A stretch of DNA of 64,000 bases. Source: Macrotis lagotis (Eukaryota; Chordata; Mammalia; Peramelemorphia; Peramelidae). The stretch is taken from positions 283,643,534-283,707,533 of the forward strand of contig NC_133660.1 in the NCBI RefSeq assembly GCF_037893015.1, read 5' to 3'. Position 1 is the stretch's first letter. Every line of letters begins with the position of its first letter. Under the pieces are notes generated by a model. That model was given only the letters and a program-made list of their open reading frames with translations. It made no database searches and was not told the origin of the DNA. The position numbers and the translations under genes are program-made. Of the stretch, positions 34,020 through 44,849 are shown piece after piece.

Positions 34020-34815
34020 GTTGAAAATTTTTGGAAGTGCTGCTGTGGAAAGGAAAAGAGCAAATCACATGGAAAACAATAGAATGTATGCCTTTTGGAG
34101 GTTAGGGCTAAGATTAGACTGGCTGGTGGTTCTTTTCCCTCATTATCAAAAAAGACCAAAACGAAATCACTATGTTAAAGATGAGATACAATGTCCAACT
34201 GTGACTGATCAGACCGATATGAGCGCGGGATGCTCCACCACAGGTCAGGCACAAATAGTTCATGGGAACACCTGGGGTGTTTACCCTAAACTTACGTATC
34301 TCACATTTCCTTTGAGCTATTTCAATTCTGCCTTGCTCAGAGCACAGCACCCTCTCTGGCAAGGGCACACTCTGCTGGGCAGTCTTGTGCCAATGTCTCC
34401 CAAGCTGCACAATCAATGCCATGGTTCTTAAGAAGACCTTCAGGGTATCCCTGTGTTGTTTCTTCTGACCCTCCTGTGGGCACTTGCCCTATAGGTGTTC
34501 TCCATCAGTCCTTTTGTCAAACATATGTTTGGCATTGGAACATGGCCAGCCTATCCTGGTAGCCCTTTCAAGTTGAAAAATTTTCTATCAGTATGACCTT
34601 CATACTGTGTTCATCCACAGTGAGGGTATTTCATAATAGGGATGAAAACATCATGCTAAAACAGCATGGGGGCAAGAACACAGCCTTGCTTCACTCCATT
34701 GGTGACTGGGAACTCTCAAGAGCACTGTCCACTATCCAGAACCTGGGCAAGCGTGCAGTCATGAAAGTGATGTACAATACTGATGAACTTTGGGGACTGC
34801 CACATTTCAATCCTG
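34020..34815 (-). mobile_element. RTE-type LINE fossil (reverse transcriptase end)
   Basis: The minus strand translates to RT motifs typical of BovB/RTE: KFISIVHHFHDCTLAQVL then PVTNGVKQGCVLAPMLF (about 34640-34800), and further on a C-terminal zinc-finger-like CLTCGGASRAHIGLISHSWT (34140-34215). It has in-frame stops and frameshifts, so it is inactive. It may be the kind of LINE that drove the RTE-tailed SINEs nearby. Confidence 0.8.
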
Positions 34816-35042
34816 TCTGACTCTTTGTGACCCTATTTGGGATTATCTTGACAGAGATACTGGAGTGGTTTGCCATTTCTTCCTCCAGCTCACTTACAGA
34901 TGAGGGAACTGTACTAACTAAACAGGGTTAAGTGACTTGCCCAGGGTCACAGTCTGTAGCTGGGGCTGGATTTGAACTCAAGATGAATCTTCCTGACACT
35001 AGGTCAGGCTTTCTATCCACTACATCGCCTCACTGTCCCTAG
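34815..35042 (-). mobile_element. Mar1-type CORE-SINE, near full length
   Basis: TGACTCTTTGTGACCCTATT, CTTACAGATGAGGGAACTG, CTTGCCCAGGGTCACAGTC, CTATCCACTACATCGCCTC. Confidence 0.8.
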
Positions 35043-35044
35043 CA

Positions 35045-36055
35045 GTGGACATGAGATTGAGGATAGAACTGAATGAACTTTTTCCACCAAGTTTTGAGAA
35101 AGAGAAGAGAGGTCGGGGTGGGGGGTCACACTAAAGGTGAAGAACAGGTTAAGAGGATGTCAGACACAGGAAAAGATGGAAATGATGAAAGATTGTGGCC
35201 AAAGAAAGTTGATGAACAAGGATATGGAATATTTATGAATGATGGCAAGATAAAGGGTATCACCTTCTCTCTGGATGGCTAAGATGGAGAGGAGGCCATA
35301 GTAGTTGAGTAGATGGAGGAACTGGGAAGTCAGGTTGCCTGGGGAAGCATCAATGTGAATGTGATTTTAAAAATGTGGCAGAAGATGGGAAGGAGACTGG
35401 ACAGCAAGCCAAGCCCTAAACTCACTGAGGAAAGATGAAGTCCTGGGAGGTATTAGCTAAGAGCCACAGTGTCTGTCTGGATAGGGTGATAAGATTGGGT
35501 AGTGTGAGCCTCCAGAAGGAACTCTCTGATTAGAGAAGGGCAAGAAGAACCTGGTATTGGTAATGGGGAGCAAAGAATGTAACAGTATAGCCAGTCCTGG
35601 CTATGAGAGAAATGATAAGAGCAGGAGAGTCAGAAGACAGAAGGAATAAGAAAGGGGGAAAAAGTTTTAGATAAAAGAAATTTGTTAACTATTGGGCAGG
35701 CATTCCAGAGGGTACAATGGATGGAGTCAGACAAATCTGAAGTGGGAGGGGGCTAGGGTTGATACTGATAGAAATGGGGGGGGGGGGTGAGGAAGGAGGA
35801 AGGGGTCAGTCAGTACCAGGGGATGGGAGTGTGTTAACCCTGGGAGACTGGCCTCACAGCAGGCAGCAAGAGAGTCTTGCCTTCCACAAGGTAGGGGATG
35901 AGGTAATTTTGTTCACAAAGAACGAGTATGGTACTGGAGGTAGTCCTGGGGCAGGAAGAGGAGTCAGTGGTCTCTTTGGAGCTGGCCATTCAAACTGGCA
36001 TGAAGCTACCTGACCAGCTCCTAAACAATCCTAGATTTAGAGATAGAACCTCTTC
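35045..36055. other. No gene seen; diverged repeat-like purine-rich DNA
   Basis: About 1 kb with no conserved frame. Phrases resemble the far part of reverse L2-like elements, but I could not assign it firmly. A G-run is at 35775-35785. Confidence 0.4.
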
Positions 36056-36059
36056 AATT

Positions 36060-36195
36060 ACAGATGAGGAAACCGAGGCTGAGCAGTTGTGACTTGCCCA
36101 GGGTCACACAGTTTGCACGTGTCTAAGATATAACTTGAGTTCAGGTCTTCCTGAGAGCTTCAGGCCCAGGACTCTATCCCCTCGGCCACCTCAAA
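36060..36195 (-). mobile_element. MIR/CORE-SINE
   Basis: TTACAGATGAGGAAACCGAGG, GACTTGCCCAGGGTCACAC, GACTCTATCCCCTCGGCCACC. Confidence 0.75.
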
Positions 36196-37334
36196 GCCTC
36201 ATCTCTTCAACTTGTCTACCAGGATAAACCAAGAAGCGTGTTAAGAGATTTGCCCAAGACTGCCAGGCACCTTCCTTCTGAGGCCCCCTCCTGCCTCTCC
36301 CAACTGCCACTCACCTTGGCTCAGCCTCTCTCATCCCCTCCCCCACCTGCAGCCTGGAAGGCCCAGCTCCAACCCCACCCCTCCCCCTTCCATCCTCCCT
36401 TCTCCGACTCAGTCCTTCTGACTCACAGGGCTGGGAGAGAAGGGCTGCCTCGGGACACAAAGGATCTGAATTTGAATCCTACCTCCACTCTCTGTATGAC
36501 CTTTCTGGGTGTGACTCCTCACTGCCAAGTGAGGGTTGTGCCCGTTGGTCACTGGGGGGCCTTCTCTACAATCCTAAAAATCCAGTCTTCACAAGTTGGG
36601 AGACTTCAAACGATTCCCTAGACGGTCCAGTGGGCATCACTGGGGTTAACACCAGGCCAAAGTGTGCAGCTTCTCTGATTCCCAGTGGCTCCTAGTTAGG
36701 TCTCTGGAGCCAAGAGGGGAATAAAACCCCCCTAAAAGGGAGTATTCCTTCAACTACGTGATACTCTTTTCTCCAGGCTGCAAAAGTTCAATATCGCAGG
36801 TACCAGGAGGAAAATGTTTTGTGAAAATCCAAGTCCAAATGCACTCAAAATGTTAAGTAGGACCTTATTATGAAGAGTGGGAGCTAATTTCATTGAATAT
36901 ACCACCCTTTAGGGTGCTTCTTCCTATCTCCAGCAGGGGAAAAAAAAGAATCATTTCCAGAGCAGGCTGGAGGACTGACAATCACTTGTCCTTTGGAAGA
37001 CCCAGAATCAGGAGAAAATTCAGAGGAAAGTTCAGAAGGCCTGGGTTGGAAACTCAGCTCTGCCACTGACTGTTTGACTGGGCCTCAATTTCTACAACTG
37101 GGAGGGCTTCTAAGACTCATCTCTGAACTAGCCTAAGGGGCAGAGGGGAGGCAGAATGCTAGCTCACAGCTTCCTATATTGAGTAATTTATCTTTCTAAC
37201 TTGGCAATGAACTTCCTGGTCTGTTTTGGTTCTGAGCCCAGGGCCTCAATTCCCAGGGCCTTAGTTCCATTCTCTGGGGTGGGGGAAACAAAAAGATTGC
37301 ACCCCATTCCCCAAGAGTCAAAGCAAACTCTAAA

Positions 37335-37570
37335 GACAACATCTCTTCTCCAATTTATTAAAGAAGGAACCAAGACCATTGTGATGTGAAGAAGGATAGG
37401 AGTCCTACAGCAAGGAGAGCTGATGCTTAATAACATGGAGATTGAAGAGAAGGAAGAAGGGCGAGGAGGTGGAGGAGGGCAGCAGAGATGCCAGCCTGAG
37501 CCAGGGAGGGCAGTCATCCCATACAGGGTCAACTGCGGAGAAGGGCGGGCAGGCTGGTCCCAACTGCTCT
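37335..37570 (-). other. SPDYC: SPDYC 3'UTR with AATAAA at 37354-37359
   Basis: The first exact minus-strand AATAAA after the stop lies at 37354-37359, about 212 nt downstream, giving a short 3'UTR. Confidence 0.6.
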
Positions 37571-37629
37571 TCATCGTATGGACTGCCAAGAAGCAGGGGA
37601 GGTAGTAACGGCAGCTAACTCTGGCATGA
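37571..37629 (-). CDS. SPDYC: SPDYC terminal coding exon 6 (residues 279-297 and stop)
   Basis: Acceptor CCACAG, then the end of an Ile codon, [18 protein letters not shown] and TGA (37571-37573). The reading frame is consistent with exon 5. Confidence 0.82.
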
Positions 37630-40486
37630 CTGTGGGAAGAAAAAGAAAGTCAGCAAATGGCCCCACCAAGGGGATTTCCAACCCTCACTCTCCCTCCCCA
37701 ATCTCTATTTAATATTTACTAAATACATGATGAGCCAGGAACTAGAAATACAAAGATAAATGTGTGTATGACCCCCAAGAAGTACAGGGTCAGCCTACTG
37801 GGAGAAACTCATGCCCACATGTCCTGTCTTCCCAAAACAAAGGGAAGAAGGGAGACACAAAGCTAGGGGGGGAATGGAGCATTCAAAAGGTAGAGACATC
37901 CTCGATGAAGATAAGAAATGATGTCAATGGAACAAATGGGCCAGACCAGAGTTGTGGAGATGATGTTCATTCTGGAAAGATCTTAGGGCTCAGAACATAA
38001 GAGGTTTTGAAATGCACACTGAATGCTAGAAGCCATAGTGAGCCACTTGCACATTTCTCTTCCTTCCTTTTATCTTTCCTGAACCATGGTTTTCTGTGGA
38101 CTTAGCAATGACCCCCAGATGCCAAAGAAACTCCCCCCCCCCCCCAAAAAAAACCAAACCATACTCACTCTGCAAAGTATAGGTTCCAGGTTCTAGCTGC
38201 AACATCGGAGGGAGAATGAGAAAAAAGTTTCTGGGCCAAGGGGCCAAAGAAAGAGTAGGAAAGGATCGATTTGGAGGAAGTTTTGTGGGGGACTGTTGTT
38301 GTGGGGGAAGCTGTTTAAGAGAGTTCTCTTTGGGGGAAGGCTGTTTGGGAAGAAATGGAGAATGGTCCCACCGGACCCAGCAGCCACAAACGGAGCAGCC
38401 CAGTGGAGAGAGACTTGAGACATGGGACATGACGGCAGAACAGTTCTGGTCTGCCTGGGGAGAGCCTCGACGTGCCCCTCCATGGTGGGCAGGCCGTTCT
38501 CTGGTCCAGGCCCAGTGGGATGGTTCCTTTGCCATGACCTGGAAGAAAATGAGATAGGAGCTCAAACATCCTGGAAGATGGAGAAGATAAGCTGTTCTCT
38601 TTTGCCCTTGGGAAGGATCAGAGTGAAGTTGAGACCCATCTAGAAGGCAGAGGATCTAGATTCTCTATTTTATCCCTTCCCTTCTCCAAGCCTCAGTTTC
38701 CCCCAAGCATAAAATGAAGTGAGGCTAGATTTTCAAGGTTCCTCTCAGCTTGGATTCCCAGGTTCTATGTTCCAATGACCCTACCAGTTCCAGGAACCCA
38801 TAATTCTCTCACCTCTTCACAACACTGCCGGCTCACAGCTGCCCGATAGCCCATCCGTGCCCACAGCTGGTCCCTCTGACGCAGGAAACTGGGCACAAGT
38901 TTTCGCCAGCCTTGGCCAAGAGCCCAGGGCAAAATCTCATACTTGGGGTCCTCTCTGTCTTCCTCCATGTCATTAGCTAGATATCTGTGGTACCAGGGAT
39001 CAGAGGGTTTAGAGAAAAAGTCAACATAAGCATCATTTTATTAATGTCTTTCAACATCTGTTCTGCTGACTTCCCTCTCCCCGCCAACACTCATCCCCTC
39101 AAACCCACACACAATATACATCCTTACTCACAGGGCTAAGAAAAGATTGCTGTGGGTATATTCAGTAAGTTGCAGGCCAGCTCTTTGGAAATAAATCAGG
39201 GCCATTGCCAAAAGATACTGCAAAGAGAGAGAAACAGGATAGCCAACTTCTTTAGTCCTCCAGCCCCCAGGACAATCCTGCCAGGGGTAACCCCTTTCCT
39301 AGAGCTAGTCCAACCTAAGGACCCTTAGCAAGATCAGCTCAACAAGGGCCAGGGCCAGCTGGGTGGCACAGTGGACAGAGCACTGGCCCTGGAGTCAGGA
39401 GGACCAGAGTTCAAATCCAACCTCAGATATATAATAATTGCCTAGCTGTGTGACCTTGGGCAAGTCATTGCCTTAATTAAATACAAATTTTTTAAAAAAT
39501 CAGCTCAACCAGACCAGGGGAGTCCAGGACCAGGAAACTGAGTCTCAGCCTTTCATGAGTTCCCAGTACATCCTGACCTAACTTTCCTTTTAACCCCCAG
39601 CAACACAGGGCAAGGCAGGAGCATTCTCCATTTTTTTTCTTTCTGATTCGGGAGGTACTGACCACCTGCTCAATTAAGGAAGACCCCAGGCCACCAAGAA
39701 ACATGATTTTAGGTCTGACAGCTAGTGTTTAAGCAAGTAACTACATCTTCAGAATGAAGGTCTAAAGAATGATGGTAGATGGATGGCTCTAATTCCTCTC
39801 CACCTGATTACCTTTAAAGATTTAAGTAAGAATTGAAGGTGGAGGAGGTGGGTGAAGGTGTACCTACTAATTCAGTGAGGACTCAATCCCCTATTCCTCC
39901 AAGGAGCCCAGGCCTCAACATAGCTGCAAGTGTCACCCCCAAGCATAAATACACACACCTTATCAGAGATTTGATAGCAGAGATCCGTGGCAAAGAATTG
40001 CTGCAGGTAGCTGTCCTCTGGGGAAGGGGTGGCAGAAAGAAAAGAGTCAGCCCCCCCTCAAACAAGGTTAACATCTTTACCCTTATTAAAGCTCCATTAC
40101 CCCCTCCCCCAGGCAGTTGGGAATGAGTCCAGCCCAGGGTGAAGATGGGTGGTGGACACACCCTGGAGAGCAAGGAAAGAATGAGATTAAGCCCTATTGT
40201 TGCCTAAAGGGGCAAAGCTGTGATCCAATCACTAGTCCCCCACCCCCACCCCATGGCCAGGCCCTCCTAGGATCCCCTGAGACCAAGCCAAGAGGAGCAG
40301 GTTGGGACCCCTGTGGTTCCCCCCCCCATCTCTCTCACCTAGAAGGCTAAGGAAGGTGTGCACCTCCTGGTGTTGTCGGGAGGGGAGGTGCCCATTGCCA
40401 GCCCAGACCCCTGGCTTCACCCAACTGGTGACCGCAGGAAGGGCAGCAATGAAGTCCTGGCCTCGGTTCATCAGGTTTATCATCAT
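37571..40486 (-). CDS. SPDYC: Speedy/RINGO cell-cycle regulator C, six coding exons
   Basis: Speedy/RINGO proteins bind and activate CDK1/CDK2 without cyclin-like sequence. Six exons (40339-40486, 39959-40017, 39132-39217, 38813-38984, 38169-38538, 37571-37629) join in frame to 297 residues plus stop; the human protein is 293. The RINGO box spans about 37-165: [20 protein letters not shown], then [20 protein letters not shown], then [20 protein letters not shown], then [20 protein letters not shown] and [13 protein letters not shown]. The tail after about 170 is Pro/Gln/Ser-rich and poorly conserved, but keeps [16 protein letters not shown] near the end as in human SPDYC. It sits upstream of CAPN1 on the same strand, as in human. 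The start is chosen at 40486 because of total length; an in-frame ATG at 40609 would add 41 residues. Confidence 0.93.
38169..38538 (-). CDS. SPDYC: SPDYC coding exon 5 (residues 156-279)
   Basis: 370 nt. It begins [20 protein letters not shown], then a low-conservation Pro/Gln/Ser-rich stretch, and ends [17 protein letters not shown]. Acceptor TTCCAG, donor GTGAGT. Confidence 0.9.
38813..38984 (-). CDS. SPDYC: SPDYC coding exon 4 (residues 98-155), core of the RINGO box
   Basis: 172 nt encoding [20 protein letters not shown] and on to [11 protein letters not shown]. It is strongly conserved with the Speedy family. Acceptor CCACAG... ATATCTAG, donor GTGAGA. Confidence 0.94.
39132..39217 (-). 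CDS. SPDYC: SPDYC coding exon 3 (residues 70-98)
   Basis: 86 nt encoding [20 protein letters not shown] and on to THSNLFLA. Acceptor TTGCAG, donor GTGAGT. Confidence 0.93.
39333..39509 (+). mobile_element. WSINE1-like SINE in SPDYC intron, 11-bp duplication
   Basis: ATCAGCTCAAC at 39333-39343 and 39499-39509 flanks a diverged SINE (CTGGGTGGCACAGTGGACAG). It lies downstream of coding exon 2, in the intron before exon 3. Confidence 0.85.
39959..40017 (-). CDS. SPDYC: SPDYC coding exon 2 (residues 50-69)
   Basis: 59 nt encoding [20 protein letters not shown]. Acceptor CCCCAG, donor GTGTGT. Confidence 0.92.
40339..40486 (-). CDS. SPDYC: SPDYC first coding exon (residues 1-50)
   Basis: It starts [17 protein letters not shown] and ends [13 protein letters not shown], donor GTGAGA, phase 1. 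The N-terminus is not conserved enough to fix the start with certainty. A long pyrimidine-rich (minus-strand) tract lies directly upstream. Confidence 0.8.
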
Positions 40487-40489
40487 GGC

Positions 40490-41270
40490 AGGAGGGAGGG
40501 AAGGAAGGAAGGAGGGAGGGGAAGGGGAAGCAGGACCTGTCCACAGGAGAAGGCAAAAGCCAAGCCTCAGTCTCTCCTCTTGGTCTAGAGGGAGAAGGGT
40601 TGGCCCCAAGGAGGAAGGGGTGGCTGGAAGAGCAGCTGAAACCCTGGGGGTGGGAGCTGAGTTCTAAGGGTTACCGACTCCCCTCTCCCACAGCCCCACC
40701 CCCAGAGCCAGGAGGGAAAGCATTCTCTGTCCCCAACAAACCCATCTTCTTTGACCTCACCAGCCAGGAGAGGCTAAGGACAGAACCTGCCTGGCACTGC
40801 TCCCCCAGTACACTCCCAGGGAGAGGACAGAGAGAAGCCAGCTCACCTGAACAAGATGATTACCCACAGCTCATCCCACCCCCATGCCCACCTCCTCTCT
40901 ATAAGGGCTCAACCCCACCCCACACCCACCCACAGCCAGGTCCAACCTCCAATCAACCCTTCCAAGGCGTCTAACAATCTCCTCTTCCTCAACCCTCCCT
41001 CACTCCAGATCCCCTATCCCCTGAGGAAGGGCCTGGGGCCTGGTCTTAGATATCTAACCAGAGAGAATGGAGCTGAAAGAGAGGAAGCCTAGCAGATTGT
41101 TACCAAGTAGTTGAAGGCTAAGGGAGGCTTGGGTAGTTAAAACCCCGCCTCTCCCAGCCCACCTCCACCCTCCAACCTTGAATCAGCTGCTCCAGGTAGA
41201 CTACTGGGCAGGGACTAGGTGGGTGAAGTCAGCCTAAGGCTTGGCGGTAATCCACAGGGCCTGGAAACCA
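40490..41270. other. SPDYC upstream region, no further exon recognised
   Basis: C-rich, moderately GC-rich, not a clear CpG island. It holds a GGGA/GGAA tract (40492-40532) touching the start codon side. The promoter probably lies here, but no core motif on the minus strand stands out. Confidence 0.4.
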
Positions 41271-41469
41271 AAGGACAATTTGCTCACTAGGATGACCCTG
41301 GACAAGTCACTTAAACCCAATTGCTTCAAAAAAGAGAGATGGAAACAGAGTCAGAGAGAGAACATTTTTTTTAAGCCCTGGGGACACTCAAGAAGCTTAA
41401 ACTCTAATCAGGGAAGGTAAAGATGAAGGAGAACTTTGAAAGCAAAGATCTCTGAGGACCAGAGGAAGG

Positions 41470-41700
41470 ATAGAGGGATGTTTAGCCTGAAGAAGAGAAG
41501 ACTCGGAGAGACAGGAGAGGATGGGGGAGGGAGGGTGAGGATATCATTGAGAGGGACGAATCAGGAATGATGACTGGAAATTTCAAAGAAGAAAATGGAA
41601 GCTTGAGGTTGGGGGGGGGGGGGGGAACAATACTTAGGGGATAAATTAATCATCAAATTGAAATGGGCTGCCTTAGAAGGTGGAAGGTGCTCTCAGACCT
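41470..41700 (+). mobile_element. CR1/L3-type LINE fragment
   Basis: TTTAGCCTGAAGAAGAGAAG, then AAATGGGCTGCCTTAGAAGG, are CR1/L3 3' phrases. A G-run (about 41610-41623) sits in it. Confidence 0.65.
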
Positions 41701-42154
41701 GAAGTCCTGCCAGCAAATGCCCCCTCACCTGGCATGGGGAGAGGAAGTAGAGACTTGGAATCTCCAGCTTCCCTCAAGCCCCAACTTTGGATCCAACCTG
41801 CAGGAAGCCTTTCCTCACTCACTTGTTAGAAAGTTTTACTTTTCTTCATTTCTATTTAGTCATATATATCTTAACTCTCCTCAGGGGAATGTAAGTTGGG
41901 AGTAGGGAGAGGATAGGTTAACTAATTTCCCTGGGTCTAGCCTGTGGTAGGATGCTGAGTAGAGTGTCTACCTTACAACCTAAAAGATGTGGATCTAAAG
42001 GCTTCCATTCAAATTCCACCAAAGGCACTTAACCTTGGCTGTGACCTTGGCTGGCTTCAGACTCCTAATTTGCAAAATGAAGAGGTGCACAATTATAGAA
42101 TGTAAACTCTTTGAGATCTTATTTATGTCTCAGGATCTGGCACATAGCAGGTTT

Positions 42155-42700
42155 ATTAATATGTTATATTTATTAATATAAATAAAATTAATAATAAAAG
42201 TATTAAAATAATAAGAAATAAGTAATATATCATTTATATTAATTATTAAATGATATATTAAGAAATAGTATATAATTATTTAAATTGACTATTAAATATG
42301 TCAAACAAAAATAATATTAAACAATAACTAATATAATATAAATAAAAATTAAATTAAAAATTAAATGTTATTATAAAACATCATTTACATTTAATTATTA
42401 AATGAGATATTAATAACAAAATGATTAAAACAATAAATAATATATTATTTGCATCTAATTATTAAATAAATATAATATTAATAATTAACTTATTAAAACA
42501 ATAATACATAATACATAATATGTTGATATTTACAATTATTAAAGATGAATGTTACTGTTATTAAGTGATTAATGTGTCACAATAAATTATTAATCTTATA
42601 TATCAGCATTTACATTTAATTGTTATGCAATAAATAATAACATTATTTAAACAATAAGAAATAATATATCATTATTTACGTTTATTTGTTGATTGGTCAG
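42155..42700. repeat. 540-bp extremely AT-rich block, diverged tandem array
   Basis: Almost only A and T. A unit like CATTTA-ATTTAATTATTAAAT...ACAATAA-AATAATATATT recurs at about 42231, 42382, 42447, 42527, 42608 and 42672, so spacing is about 65-80 bases or twice that. It starts directly at the AATAAAT end of an L2 3' tail (42095-42160). Confidence 0.8.
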
Positions 42701-42954
42701 TTCATTGAATGAGAACTATTACCAAAAAAATGAAAACAGTGAGTAATTATAATGATAAAATTTGGCCCTGAGGAAGACTTAAGAGTTCTTGAAAGAGCTG
42801 AGCCCATGGCTGTGGAATATTACACAGATTGTCAGACACAGGTAACTGAGATAATCCACCTAGAACAATGGCAAAATAAATGTTTATCTCTTCCCCTCCT
42901 TCCTTTCCCTAATTATGAGAAAAAGTATCTACTCCTTTTACAACCTCATCTTCC

Positions 42955-43140
42955 TGCTTTCAAAACCAGCCTCAGACCCTGGTCAAGTCATTTGCTTTAT
43001 TTGCCTCAGAAAAATTAGCTGGAGAAGGAAAGGGCAAACCACTCCACAATCATGGATCTTGCCAAGAAAACCCCAAATGGGATCATAGAGTATTGGACGC
43101 AACAGAACAACTTTTTACAGATGAGGAAACCATAGGGTTC
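42955..43140 (+). mobile_element. Mar1-type CORE-SINE, partial
   Basis: CAGCCTCAGACCCTGGTCAAG, GGAAAGGGCAAACCACTCC, AACCCCAAATGGGATCATAG. Confidence 0.75.
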
Positions 43141-43144
43141 GTTA

Positions 43145-44335
43145 GTTTTGTTGAACTGCTTCCTATCCCGACCTCTCTTCATTCTTGGGGGAGATGGTTC
43201 ACCCAGCAGGAAGGGATAAAGGGCTACAGAAACATAAATCCCTCTCATCAGCTCCCAAGTGTTCAATTGCCATCTCCATAAAAGGGACCCTAGATCCAGC
43301 CCAAGTCTGTCTCCTGAACCATCATTGACTGCCCATTAGATGTTCCCAACTAGACTCCCACAGGCAAATCAAACTCAAGTTCAAGTAGGACTTATTATCA
43401 CTTCCCCAATAATCTCTGCCCTCCCTTGTCCTTTTGTCCCTAATTTCCCTGTCACCTGAAGGGAGTGTAGCTGTTGCAGTCCCTCAGGTTTTCAACCTTG
43501 GTGGCTCCTTCTGGGCTTCCTCCTCTCACCTCATTATCCTAGCAGGGGGCTGTTTTACCTCCAGGGCAGCTCTCACTTCTCTCACCTTAATCTGTCTAGG
43601 TCCTCATTAATTCATTGTTATTACTTGAAAGAGAAAGCTGATGAAGCCTCTTGTAATCCAATAACCTCAAATGCAAGGAGAAACTTAGAAAATCACAAAT
43701 TAACATTATCATTGTTTTTATTTATTTTGTCCCTAATTACAATAGCACTCAGAGAGAGTTTGACACCTCAGTGGTAGAGACGTCCCCAGCAGAAAAAGCT
43801 AGCCATTGCACTTCCCAGGACAAGATCTCCATGCCCAACAAGGTTCCCATTCTCTGCTGAGTCACACATTTAAACTTCTCAAGAGGATGAACTCTCACAG
43901 AAGACTTTGTCCAAGAACTCCCATTCCTGTCTTGCCTCCCAATTTTCCATTCAAGTGTCATTATGCCTCACCTACCTTATAGGAATATCTGAGAACCCTG
44001 ACCAAGAGAGGTTTCAATAGTAAAATTTCCACTCAGTTAAGAACTGTGCCATCTCTACTTCATCTTGGTTGAACTCTGGCAAGCAGATATGGCCATCAAG
44101 CTGGGGGGAGGGGAGGGGAGGGGAGAAGAGACAGAAAGAGGGAGAGAGTGCTTTCTAACAGTAATTTGGAACCACACACTGTAGCAATTAGAATGGGAGC
44201 TCTCTGAATTCAAGGAATTTAAAATTTAGGAGACATCAGTTTGTCCTAATCATTTCAATTTATTGAGCAAATAAATGCTTCTCCAGCTATGTGGTACTCT
44301 TGAGTCTGGGGTGAGAAAGTGGGGTTGGTGATTTT
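43145..44335. other. No gene seen; possible L2-like piece near 43270-43450
   Basis: No frame resembles a known protein. The 43270-43450 stretch (CCAAGTCTGTCTCCTGAACC and on) reads like L2-family internal sequence. The remainder is unassigned. Confidence 0.35.
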
Positions 44336-44339
44336 GTAC

Positions 44340-44440
44340 AGCCTTTCTTCACTTAAATCCAATTCATTTGCAGGTCATGATGTCATCTTCCTGATGCCAT
44401 GGTCCCATTCAAGAACTAAAGACAAACAACCTATGAGTAG
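44340..44440 (+). mobile_element. RTE-type SINE tail fragment
   Basis: CTTAAATCCAATTCATTTGC, then GATGTCATCTTCCTGATGCC and AAGACAAACAACC. Confidence 0.65.
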
Positions 44441-44477
44441 TATGAACTGTTCTAGTCCCAGCTGGGCAACACAACTT

Positions 44478-44785
44478 CTCCCTCTCTCCTTCCTCCCTTC
44501 CTTTTTTCTTTCTCTTTGTTCTTTCTCTTTTTTCTTTGTCTTCCTTCCTTTTCCTTCCTCTTCCTTCCTTCCCCTTTCTCTTTCTTTCTCTCATTCTCCT
44601 TTCTTTTTTCTTTCTTCTCTTTCTTTATTCCTTCCTTTTTTCTTTCTCTCCCTTCCTTTCTTCCTTTTTGTTCCTTCCTTTTTCTTTCTTTCCTTTCTCC
44701 CTTCCTTCCTTTCTCTTTCTTTTTTCCTCTCTTTCTCTCTTTCATTCCTTTCCTCTCCATTCCTTCCTCTCCCTCTGTCCACATA
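44478..44785. repeat. 300-bp pyrimidine tract (CTTT/CCTT/CTCC)
   Basis: Nearly every plus-strand base is C or T. It is the mirror image in composition of the GA tract in CAPN1. Confidence 0.95.
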
Positions 44786-44849
44786 TGGTACCATACCCTT
44801 ACCTGTAGTTACTCTGCCCAAAGGAATGTAAATTTTGATCACTGAAACT

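Noticed and set aside
38216-38557. Plus-strand frame of 113 codons across SPDYC exon 5
   Set aside because: It is the shadow of the real exon on the other strand, with no recognisable domain.
40487-40609. Extended SPDYC N-terminus from the ATG at 40609
   Set aside because: It would make the protein 338 residues, much longer than human; the added part is a Pro/Ser stretch coded by a pyrimidine tract. Kept only as an alternative.
44409-44845. Phe/Ser/Leu-rich and Lys/Arg/Glu-rich frames up to 170 codons
   Set aside because: They are translations of the pyrimidine tract on both strands.
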